DNA of 5,052 nt, taken from NCBI GenBank assembly GCA_002790635.1, contig PFVN01000014.1:1-5052 (forward strand), in the 5' to 3' direction. Position numbers and translations under genes: made by a program. Origin of the DNA: Candidatus Moranbacteria bacterium CG_4_9_14_3_um_filter_42_9 (GTDB lineage: Bacteria > Patescibacteriota > Minisyncoccia > Moranbacterales > UBA2206). The notes under the pieces were generated by a model that did not search any database, had not been told where the DNA came from, and was given only the letters and a program-made list of their open reading frames with translations. Shown piece by piece: positions 1 to 5,052 of this stretch; within the stretch, counting starts at the first letter, position 1; each line of letters opens with the position of its first letter.

Positions 1-792
1 GTTCAAAGTGGATTGGAAAATTTTTTTATTAGATTATTTCAAAATTACATTCGCGTTTGGGACAAAGTGGCTGCGGATCGGCCGGATTATATCATCGCTA
101 ATTCAAAGTATACCCAGCAAAGGATAAAAAAATATTATGGACGAGAAAGTGCAGTGATTTACCCGCCGGTAAATGTTGATAATGTTCTAAATGTTCAATT
201 AGAACAAGTGCAACGATTAAACAAGCAAAGCGATAGAACAATAGAACGAGATTATTTCCTTGTTGTTTCCCGCCTTTCTTCCTACAAAAAAATAGATGCA
301 ATAGTTGAAGCGTTTAATAAATTAGAGTTGCCATTAATTGTGATCGGCGAAGGGCAGCAGGAAAAATATTTGCGCTCCATCGCTCAAAAAAATGTAAAAA
401 TTATAGGTTGGCAGCCAGATGAAAAAATAAGGGAGTATTATGCCGGTGCCAGAGCTTTTATTTTTGCCGGCGTAGATGATTTTGGAATCGCGCCAGTAGA
501 AGCTATGGCCGCGGGAATACCCGTGCTGGCCGTTAGAAAGGGCGGGGTCATTGAAACGGTGATTGAGGGAAAGACCGGCGAGTTTTTTGACGCGGCTATT
601 CCCGAGGTAATCGTAGACGGAGTGAGAAGACTCATAGAAAACGAGAAAAGTTATGATAGAGAGCTTATAAAAGCAAGAGCAAGAGAATTTTCGAAGGAAA
701 GGTTCATCAAGGAACTTAGGGGATATATTGAGAATATATTAAAATCCCAAATACAAAATCCCAAATCCAAAATAATATCAAAATTCAAATGA
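1..792 (+). CDS. GT4-family glycosyltransferase, N-terminus cut by window edge
   Basis: The frame is open from base 1 and ends at TGA 790-792; 263 residues are visible. The TTG at 13 is probably internal, because the N-terminal Rossmann half expected of a GT4 enzyme (about 350-400 residues in all) is missing. Numbering from the first visible codon, residues 20-58 (VWDKVAADRPDYIIANS onward to IYPPVNVD) match the linker region of WbaZ-like mannosyltransferases. Residues 84-195 form the GT-B C-terminal nucleotide-sugar domain: VVSRLSSYKK (88-97), GEGQQ (116-120), IGW (135-137), and DDFGIAPVEAMAAGIPVLA (159-177). The last is the EX7E-type donor site, with Asp159 in place of the usual first Glu and Glu167 kept. 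Family knowledge: retaining transfer of a sugar from a nucleotide donor at the cytoplasmic membrane face, in polysaccharide or glycolipid synthesis. Donor and acceptor cannot be told. The last 16 residues are encoded by an intergenic-type repeat. Confident on family, not on substrate. Confidence 0.93.
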   Translation, partial: VQSGLENFFIRLFQNYIRVWDKVAADRPDYIIANSKYTQQRIKKYYGRESAVIYPPVNVDNVLNVQLEQVQRLNKQSDRTIERDYFLVVSRLSSYKKIDAIVEAFNKLELPLIVIGEGQQEKYLRSIAQKNVKIIGWQPDEKIREYYAGARAFIFAGVDDFGIAPVEAMAAGIPVLAVRKGGVIETVIEGKTGEFFDAAIPEVIVDGVRRLIENEKSYDRELIKARAREFSKERFIKELRGYIENILKSQIQNPKSKIISKFK

Positions 793-846
793 CCAAAATC
801 CAAAAAGTTTTGAATTTATAATTTTGGTGATTAGAATTTATAATTT
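741..846. repeat. AT-rich short-repeat cluster spanning the GT4 gene end and the gap before holB
   Basis: This block contains several short direct and inverted copies. AAAATCCCAAAT occurs at 741-752 and again at 755-766 (14-bp period). AAATCCAAAA occurs at 763-772 and 796-805. AAATTCAA at 781-788 is the reverse complement of 810-817, and ACCAAAAT at 792-799 is the reverse complement of 821-828. GAATTTATAATTT occurs at 812-824 and 834-846 (22-bp period), the second copy ending at the holB ATG. The first half is thus C-rich on the plus strand and the second half is roughly its reverse complement. Repeats of this 'AAATCCCAAATCC / AAATGACCAAAAT' type are, from memory, common between genes in Patescibacteria; this was not checked by search. 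The left 50 bp are translated as the tail of the glycosyltransferase. Confidence 0.75.
812..846 (+). promoter_or_regulatory. Possible -10 elements upstream of holB (weak)
   Basis: The 13-bp direct repeat here carries a perfect TATAAT at 817-822 and again at 839-844. The first copy would start a transcript near base 829 with a leader of about 18 nt for holB. The second lies too close to the ATG (847) to give a normal leadered message. No -35 hexamer is found at 16-18 bp from either and there is no extended -10 TG, so in such AT-rich repeat DNA the match may be chance. The nearest purine-rich stretch, GGTGA at 826-830, is 16 nt from the ATG and too far to act as a Shine-Dalgarno site. Confidence 0.25.
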
Positions 847-1743
847 ATGAAAATCATTGGCCATGAAAAAATAATAAAGCTGCTTGATCGGAGCATCGAT
901 AAAGAAAATGTTGCACAGGCCTACATTTTTTCCGGTCCGGTCGGAGTGGGAAAATATACCGTTGCTTTGGGTTTCGCGGAAAAACTGCTGGACAGTTCTG
1001 GAATTCAGTCGCAAGCAGGAGTGATAAGGCCGGACTTGCTTATTGTGCAGCCGGAAATCGAGGAGAAAAAAGGGGTAATACGCGTAGGTGATATTAAGAT
1101 TGAAGCTGTCAGAAATTTTCAACATCAAGCAGGCCTTTCAACCGCGGGAGGAAAATACAAGGTTGCGATTTTTGATGACGCTGACAGAATGACTAAAGAA
1201 GCCCAAAACGCTCTATTGAAAAATTTGGAAGAGCCGGATAAAAATCTGGTTGTGGTTTTGGTTGTCCAGAATGAGAAGAAAATTCTCGCAACCATCTTAT
1301 CCCGTTGCCAGAAAATAAAATTTGGAACGGTGGCGGCGGCGAAAATGGAAAAAAATATTCCGCTGGGCACGAAAAATAAAGAGGAAACATTGTTTTGGTC
1401 GCTGGGGCGTCCCGGTTTTATGCGGGAACTCCTTAAGGATAAAAGGGAGATGGATTTTAGGAAAGAATCTCTGGAAGAATTAAGAGGCTTATTTACAAAA
1501 AATTTTTCCGATAGGTTTTCTTTGGCAGCCAGGTTGTCTGCCGACGGAAATATCGCGGCCAAAAAACTTAATTTGTGGCTGGTCATATTTCGCCAAGTTC
1601 TTTTGGGCAAGGATGAACTGGCAAAAATTTCCCAAAGCCAGTCTTTGAAGCTGATTGAAAAAATAGATGAAAGCTTGCGGCTGATAATGAATACTAACGC
1701 TAACATAAAATTAGTGCTGGAAAACTTATTTATAAATTTCTAA
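847..1743 (+). CDS. holB: DNA polymerase III clamp-loader delta' subunit (HolB)
   Basis: 298 residues, ATG to TAA. As part of the clamp loader it helps DnaX (tau/gamma) and delta load the sliding clamp on DNA; delta' itself is usually a non-catalytic stator. Visible AAA+ features: HAYIF-like segment AQAYIFSG (23-30); P-loop GPVGVGKYT (30-38), in which Tyr37 follows the lysine where active ATPases have Ser/Thr; Walker B-like VAIFDDADRMT (106-116); the conserved NALLKNLEEP (121-130); and the SRC motif at 152-154, whose arginine serves as the trans finger for the neighbouring DnaX site. Residues 175-298 form the helical C-terminal collar domain. The four zinc-binding cysteines expected after the P-loop are absent: the only cysteine is Cys154 of SRC. 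DnaX is less likely, because the zinc module, a functional P-loop and a DnaX-type extension are all missing. No Shine-Dalgarno site precedes the ATG; the start is supported by alignment of MKIIGHEKIIKLL with family N-termini. Confidence 0.93.
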   Translation: MKIIGHEKIIKLLDRSIDKENVAQAYIFSGPVGVGKYTVALGFAEKLLDSSGIQSQAGVIRPDLLIVQPEIEEKKGVIRVGDIKIEAVRNFQHQAGLSTAGGKYKVAIFDDADRMTKEAQNALLKNLEEPDKNLVVVLVVQNEKKILATILSRCQKIKFGTVAAAKMEKNIPLGTKNKEETLFWSLGRPGFMRELLKDKREMDFRKESLEELRGLFTKNFSDRFSLAARLSADGNIAAKKLNLWLVIFRQVLLGKDELAKISQSQSLKLIEKIDESLRLIMNTNANIKLVLENLFINF

Positions 1744-1748
1744 AATAA

Positions 1749-2648
1749 ATGTTTTTTTACCGAAAAAAACCTGATCGGTGGACGCTAACAAAAGGCAAGA
1801 TGATCGATTCGCCGGTTGGCGCCGCCCGGAGGCTGGCGCGAAAAAAAAGCCCGACTGGTCGCGGAAATTTTTTTTATCGGATGGCTTTTGCCAGTTTCAT
1901 CGGAGTTACCGCCTACGCTCTCTTTTTTTCGCAATTGCTGGCAATTACGGTGGTGGATATCCAAGGCGCGAGGAAGATCGATCCGGAAATGATAAAAGAG
2001 GAAATCAATCTGGCGCTGTCAGGAAAATATCTTAATTTTTTGCCGAAAAACAACATTTTACTTGTCAGCCAAAAACAGATCAAGCGCTTGCTGGGGAATC
2101 GCTTTAAATTGATTGACAATTTGGAAATCAAGAAAAAATTTCCTGATAGCCTGCTTCTGTTGCTGGTGGAAAAAAATCCAAGGATGATGCTGCGCAATCT
2201 CGGCCAGGATTATGTTATTGATGATAAGGGCATTGCCTATCCGAGATCCGATTTTGCAGCGGAAATTATTCCGGAAAATGAACTGGTAATTCTTGAAGAC
2301 ATTAGCGGCCGGAAAATTGAAGGGGGGGAGGAAGTTTTAAATTCTGATTATATCAATTTTATTTTGGATACCAAGGCAAGGATCAAAAAAGATTTGAATC
2401 TGGAAATACAGCCGCTAATAACCACTTCCAGCACAGCTGCCGGCTATATAACAGTGGAAACCAAAAATGGCTGGCAGATATATCTCAGCCGGGATATTGG
2501 CGTTGCCAAGGAGTTGGAAATGCTAAATTTAGTGCTAAGCGATAAAATCAGCAAAGAAAAAACAGGTGACTTGGAATATATTGATTTGCGGACAAATAAC
2601 AAAATTTATTATAAATTTAAAAACAACGAACAGCAATCCGGGAACTAA
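1749..2648 (+). CDS. ftsQ: FtsQ-type cell division protein with POTRA domain
   Basis: 299 residues, close to the usual FtsQ length. Order: basic cytoplasmic tail (1-44, rich in Arg/Lys); one membrane segment (about 45-65, FASFIGVTAYALFFSQLLAI); POTRA domain (about 66-145, starting VVDIQGARKIDPEMI and ending FPDSLLLLLVEKNPRMML, the typical beta-strand and 'P..L.l.v.EknP' pattern); then the FtsQ beta domain with DYVIDDKGIAYP (154-165) and the C-terminal LEYIDLRTNNKIYYKFK (275-291), which resembles the family's 'YIDLR..n.vyvk'. Family role: the single-pass divisome protein linking FtsB/FtsL to septal wall synthesis, with the POTRA domain outside the membrane. It starts 5 bp after the holB stop, so the two are probably cotranscribed. 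The ATG at 1749 lacks a Shine-Dalgarno site; an in-frame ATG at 1800 (Met18) has AAGGC just upstream and could be the true start. The gene holds A8 (1841-1848), T8 (1868-1875) and G7 (2322-2328) tracts. Confidence 0.9.
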   Translation: MFFYRKKPDRWTLTKGKMIDSPVGAARRLARKKSPTGRGNFFYRMAFASFIGVTAYALFFSQLLAITVVDIQGARKIDPEMIKEEINLALSGKYLNFLPKNNILLVSQKQIKRLLGNRFKLIDNLEIKKKFPDSLLLLLVEKNPRMMLRNLGQDYVIDDKGIAYPRSDFAAEIIPENELVILEDISGRKIEGGEEVLNSDYINFILDTKARIKKDLNLEIQPLITTSSTAAGYITVETKNGWQIYLSRDIGVAKELEMLNLVLSDKISKEKTGDLEYIDLRTNNKIYYKFKNNEQQSGN

Positions 2649-2705
2649 AAAAGTCTATTCCAGATTCCAACTGCGCGGGCTTGCGGCAGGAAAAAAATCA
2701 AGTAT
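2649..2705. other. Convergent intergenic gap without a clear terminator
   Basis: These 57 bp separate the ends of ftsQ (plus) and the GT39 gene (minus). The only structure is a small imperfect hairpin at 2671-2689: CTG-CGC pairing with GCG-(G)-CAG around a 6-nt loop. On the plus strand it is followed by an A tract, and on the minus strand a T tract precedes it, so it does not fit a rho-independent terminator in either direction. Confidence 0.5.
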
Positions 2706-4562
2706 TCAGCGGATATTTTTTAAATCTTCGCCGCTGATATTATAAATTAAGATTGAAGTCCCGACCTGCGAGAAGGGTTTTTTGTTGGCGAGCCAGCGGT
2801 AAGAGGACTCGTCATTTTTTGTCTTATCATAGATGCTGCCCATCAGGAAATTGGTGGAAATGGCATACCAGCCTGGTTCCACGGGACGCTTGCTATCCCA
2901 CCATATCAGATATTTTCCACCGATATAATATTTTATATCTCCGCCACCGAAATAATCAATCCGAATCTTGTCTATTTCCGGATGATCTGCCAAAAATATC
3001 TTTAATCTTTTCAGGTCTTGTCCCCAATCAGCATTGGAGTCGGTGGCATAGCGATATCCGTATTTTGGTCCGCCAGCCGTTTCATTGAAATAAGACATAT
3101 AGCTTGGATAAGCCAATACGGTTTTAACTGTCAAAAGGGCAAGCAAAATAAACAAGGCCGGCGCGAAAGCGGCGGCACCCTGGCGGCCCTTTTTTCTTAA
3201 AAACCCAACCACATTTTTAGCCGTGAGGATATAGATGAAAGGCAAAATGGGAAACAGGTGCCGAAATCCGATATTTAGGTTGCCAGTGATGCTGACATAG
3301 GAATAGAGCGCAATGAATGAGAAGAGGAAACTTTCCATCGAACTCGTGCGCAAATAGTGGCGGATATTGCGCCAATTATTTTTGAAAAAATTTCCAAATG
3401 AACTGGCAAAGGTTTTTGTGAATTTAGCCAGGGCGAAGAGCAAGGCAAACAACATTAGAAAAAGCGAGGGTAGCGGCTCTTTCATCAGAAATACCATCGG
3501 AAAATAGCTGCGGAAGGCCGAACTTGAAACTTGTCCCATAAAATAGGCGCCGTTGCCGCCTGCGACGCGGCGAAACACATAACCGATGCCAATGCCAAAT
3601 TCAGTGAGGGGTCGTGTCAGTGAATTGTTATTCAGCCAGTGCAGAGTTTTGTTGGTATATAGCTCTTTTATATTGCCGCTGTTTTTCAAAGGAAAATTAG
3701 CTTCGATTGTCTCAGACACAGTGCTTCTTTGCATATTAAAAGTATTGCCGGCGTAAACTAGCCAAACTACAAAAAGCGATACGAGAAAAACCAGCGCGCC
3801 TTTGCCGATATATTCTCCCAAATTTTTCATTTTCACCCCGGGTGCGTTTTCAATCTGGTGCCGGTTGAGCTTAACTAGAGGATAAACAATCGTTATCAGG
3901 GCGAAAATCGGCAGCGCGATTATAAAAGAAAATTTTGCCAGCATCAGAAGGCCCAGAAAAAAACCGGCGAGCAGTATATTTTTCCAGTTCGGCTTCTTGA
4001 TAAAGCGCAGGTAATAATAAAAAGAAAAAGTCATAAAGGCGGCGATGCCAAGGTCGGTTGTGACAAAATGGTTGTGTCCCAAAATATTCGGGTCAAAAGC
4101 GTATAAGACTAGCGCCAGCAACCCGGCCAGGATGCCGGCTTTTTCCCGTGCCCATCTAAAAATAAATAATCCCAAAATGAGCGAAAGCAAGACAATCGGC
4201 AGACGCGCCCAAAAGATTATTTTATCCGGATTGTTGCCGGCCTGGTAAAGGAGATGCCGTCCGGCGGCCCACTGGCCTTCATCCCATTTGTTTGGCAGGC
4301 TTCCGTCCCAAAATGGCTGGGATGTTTCAAAATTTAAATTTTGAAACAGTAGCGGTATCCCAGAGAGATCCTTGATCAGCGGTGGATGTTCCGGGTTAAG
4401 GCGAATTTCGTGCTGGGTGACATAAGAATAAGCTGCGCCGATATGCGCTGTTTCGTCAAAAATAGCGCTGTCATTTCTGGCGTTCAACACCGACACGACT
4501 GCCATAAACGCCAAAGTTAGGAAAATAATGATTTTATAATTTTTTCTCAAAATCTTTTCCAT
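2706..4562 (-). CDS. GT-C glycosyltransferase, family 39 (PMT/ArnT-like) integral membrane protein
   Basis: 618 residues, ATG 4562-4560 to TGA. Roughly ten or eleven membrane segments: about 11-28, 119-138, 142-158, 170-188, 195-230 (two), 253-271, 354-380, 411-427, 434-452 and 463-484. The first external loop holds FDETAH with Asp36-Glu37, the metal/acceptor acidic pair of GT-C enzymes, then LNPEHPPLIKDL (55-66). A further acidic motif, HFVTTDLG (165-172), lies near the third segment. KEPLPSLFL (361-369) and NIGFRHLFPILPFIYILTA (430-448) are typical of the family. The C-terminal external domain (485-618) begins with the recognisable YFNETAGGPKYGYRYATDSN stretch (491-510) followed by ADWGQDL. 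Family role: transfer of a sugar from a polyprenyl-phosphate carrier to protein, lipid or glycan on the outer membrane face; the substrate is unknown. It lies downstream of a second candidate GT-C gene on the same strand. No Shine-Dalgarno site is visible. A 26-bp palindrome falls at codons for residues 72-80. Confidence 0.9.
   Translation of the reverse strand: MEKILRKNYKIIIFLTLAFMAVVSVLNARNDSAIFDETAHIGAAYSYVTQHEIRLNPEHPPLIKDLSGIPLLFQNLNFETSQPFWDGSLPNKWDEGQWAAGRHLLYQAGNNPDKIIFWARLPIVLLSLILGLFIFRWAREKAGILAGLLALVLYAFDPNILGHNHFVTTDLGIAAFMTFSFYYYLRFIKKPNWKNILLAGFFLGLLMLAKFSFIIALPIFALITIVYPLVKLNRHQIENAPGVKMKNLGEYIGKGALVFLVSLFVVWLVYAGNTFNMQRSTVSETIEANFPLKNSGNIKELYTNKTLHWLNNNSLTRPLTEFGIGIGYVFRRVAGGNGAYFMGQVSSSAFRSYFPMVFLMKEPLPSLFLMLFALLFALAKFTKTFASSFGNFFKNNWRNIRHYLRTSSMESFLFSFIALYSYVSITGNLNIGFRHLFPILPFIYILTAKNVVGFLRKKGRQGAAAFAPALFILLALLTVKTVLAYPSYMSYFNETAGGPKYGYRYATDSNADWGQDLKRLKIFLADHPEIDKIRIDYFGGGDIKYYIGGKYLIWWDSKRPVEPGWYAISTNFLMGSIYDKTKNDESSYRWLANKKPFSQVGTSILIYNISGEDLKNIR
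4323..4348. repeat. Perfect 26-bp palindrome inside the GT39 gene
   Basis: The half-site TGTTTCAAAATTT (4323-4335) is followed directly by its exact reverse complement (4336-4348), with no spacer. It lies inside the coding sequence and is read on the minus strand as FQNLNFET-type residues (about 73-80) just after the catalytic loop motif. The reading frame is intact through it. It may be an in-frame remnant of an AT-rich repeat, or chance acting on a conserved 'LLFxNLNF' protein segment. Confidence 0.7.
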
Positions 4563-4596
4563 ATCGTTAATGTCATTCCGAGCTTGTCGAGGAATC

Positions 4597-4612
4597 CCTG
4601 CCGGCCGGCAGG
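4597..4612. repeat. 16-bp GC palindrome within the fold-back repeat
   Basis: CCTGCCGG followed by CCGGCAGG, a perfect palindrome, with a partial extra copy GCAGG directly after (4612-4616). It forms the tip of the inner stem whose arms are 4586-4596 and 4624-4634. Its base composition is far more GC-rich than the surrounding genes. Confidence 0.8.
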
Positions 4613-4637
4613 CAGGTAATTAAGATACTTCGACTCC

Positions 4638-4655
4638 GTCCCGCCAACGCGGGAC
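4638..4655. repeat. 7-bp-stem hairpin within the fold-back repeat
   Basis: GTCCCGC (4638-4644), loop CAAC, GCGGGAC (4649-4655): a perfect 7-bp stem with a 4-nt loop. It interrupts what would otherwise read as the familiar CTTCGACTCCG...CTTCGCTC arm of the element. No T tract follows on either strand, so it is not a standard intrinsic terminator. Confidence 0.75.
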
Positions 4656-4683
4656 TTCGCTCAAGCTGACAAAATAAATTTTG

Positions 4684-5052
4684 TTATTTTAAAATATAAT
4701 AACTTATGCCCAAAGAATCCCTTTTTTCTTCCAGACTTAAATTAGTGAAGCGGTCCTTCAAACTATTGATAATCGCATCGTTTTTTTCCGTCATAATTAT
4801 GGTAAAATTGCGGGCATCGCGAGGAACTATCTGATCAAGTTGTCCCGGGTAAAAAAACGCGAGATTTTTCATTTCCGTGTTAAGCATTTTGATCGGAATT
4901 CTTTGCATCGATCCGGTGACGATGAATTTTTCTTCCTGAGGAGGAATGGTCTTTATATAAGAAGAGATTTCCAGCAAAACTTTTTCAAAAGAACGGGCAG
5001 TTTCAATTTTGTTGGCCCAGAAATAGTGGTATTTGAAGGAATTGAAAAGACC
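4684..5052 (-). CDS. C-terminal end of a probable GT-C membrane glycosyltransferase, cut by window edge
   Basis: The minus-strand frame is open from base 5052 to the TAA at 4686-4684, giving 122 residues with no start in view; the TTG at 4977 is probably internal because the frame continues upstream to the edge. It begins GLFNSFKYHYFWANKIETARSF, which resembles the stretch just after the last membrane helix in GT39/PMT-like proteins ('...hYp..sa.af..g'). An alpha/beta soluble domain follows, with strand-like KFIVTG (about 42-47), NLAFFYPGQ (62-70) and NFTIIMTEKND (83-93), ending in GISYYILK. No membrane helix or catalytic residue is in view, so the assignment rests on this pattern and on the neighbouring GT39 gene. 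It is the upstream partner of that gene, 121 bp away on the same strand. Another membrane protein with an external C-terminal domain remains possible. Confidence 0.55.
   Translation of the reverse strand, partial: GLFNSFKYHYFWANKIETARSFEKVLLEISSYIKTIPPQEEKFIVTGSMQRIPIKMLNTEMKNLAFFYPGQLDQIVPRDARNFTIIMTEKNDAIINSLKDRFTNLSLEEKRDSLGISYYILK

Larger units (their letters stand above)
4571..4671. repeat. 101-bp fold-back (MITE/REP-like) intergenic repeat with nested hairpins
   Basis: Bounded by TGTCA (4571-4575) and TGACA (4667-4671). AGCTTG at 4581-4586 pairs with CAAGCT at 4662-4667, and GTCGAGGAATC (4586-4596) pairs with GATACTTCGAC (4624-4634) at 9 of 11 positions plus one G-T. Two perfect palindromic inserts sit inside the arms (4597-4612 and 4638-4655). 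The motif set 'TGTCATTCCGAGC..GTCGAGGAATC ... CTTCGACTCC ... TTCGCTCAAGCTGACA' is one I recognise as widely dispersed between genes in Parcubacteria-type genomes; copy number was not tested. It encodes no protein. It separates two same-strand membrane glycosyltransferase genes and ends 8 bp from the start codon of the downstream one. It could shape mRNA processing or decay between them, but this is inference. Confidence 0.8.

Noticed and set aside
13..15. TTG at 13 as the true start of the GT4 gene
   Set aside because: The frame is open back to base 1 and the protein would lack the whole N-terminal Rossmann half expected of a GT-B enzyme, so the gene almost certainly begins before the window.
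741..846. CRISPR-like array
   Set aside because: Repeat units are only 8-13 bp, imperfect, close-packed and AT-rich, with no spacers of regular length and no cas gene in view.
1125..1706. 193-residue open frame on the minus strand inside holB
   Set aside because: It lies wholly antisense to a well-supported holB, its translation is Ser/Phe-rich with no family pattern, and it has no start signal; it is a shadow frame.
1778..2035. 85-residue plus-strand frame overlapping the start of ftsQ
   Set aside because: It is out of frame with ftsQ, its product is Arg/Lys-rich with no recognisable domain, and the ftsQ frame accounts for the membrane segment and POTRA domain.
2671..2690. Possible rho-independent terminator between ftsQ and the GT39 gene
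   Set aside because: The stem is short with a bulge, and the adjacent tract is A on the plus strand and lies before the stem on the minus strand, so no U tract follows in either direction.
2753..3200. Plus-strand frames opposite the GT39 C-terminal domain
   Set aside because: Translations are low in family-like pattern and antisense to codons for a conserved domain, so they are chance frames.
4638..4655. Hairpin read as an intrinsic terminator of the upstream minus-strand gene
   Set aside because: The stem is good, but no T run follows on the minus strand; it fits better as part of the fold-back repeat.

Overview
The window looks like a chromosomal piece of an ultra-small bacterium of the Candidate Phyla Radiation (Patescibacteria), most likely Parcubacteria-like. 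This placement is an inference from gene style: AT-rich DNA, genes starting without a Shine-Dalgarno sequence, a DNA polymerase III delta' subunit without its zinc cysteines, large GT-C glycosyltransferases, and two kinds of short intergenic repeat that I associate from memory with these genomes. TGA is used as a stop codon by at least two genes, which argues against the UGA=Gly code of Gracilibacteria/SR1. No rRNA, tRNA, CRISPR array or transposase gene is visible.

Layout, plus strand (1-2648): the C-terminal two thirds of a GT4 glycosyltransferase (1-792, cut by the left edge); an AT-rich repeat cluster that runs into its last codons and fills the gap (741-846); holB, the delta' clamp-loader subunit (847-1743); and an ftsQ-type POTRA division protein (1749-2648) only 5 bp behind holB. 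A 57-bp convergent gap (2649-2705) follows.

Layout, minus strand (5052-2706): the C-terminal 122 residues of what is probably one GT-C/GT39-type membrane glycosyltransferase (5052-4684, cut by the right edge), a 121-bp spacer almost filled by a 101-bp fold-back repeat (4571-4671), then a complete 618-residue GT39-family membrane glycosyltransferase (4562-2706).

Functionally the window mixes housekeeping genes (replication and division) with cell-surface glycan synthesis: a cytoplasmic nucleotide-sugar-dependent GT4 enzyme and two candidate lipid-carrier-dependent enzymes acting on the outer face of the membrane. I see no convincing new multi-gene system. The most interesting signals are the repeat that supplies the C-terminus of the GT4 gene, the nested fold-back element between the two membrane glycosyltransferase genes, a perfect 26-bp palindrome inside the GT39 gene, and the placement of ftsQ directly after holB.
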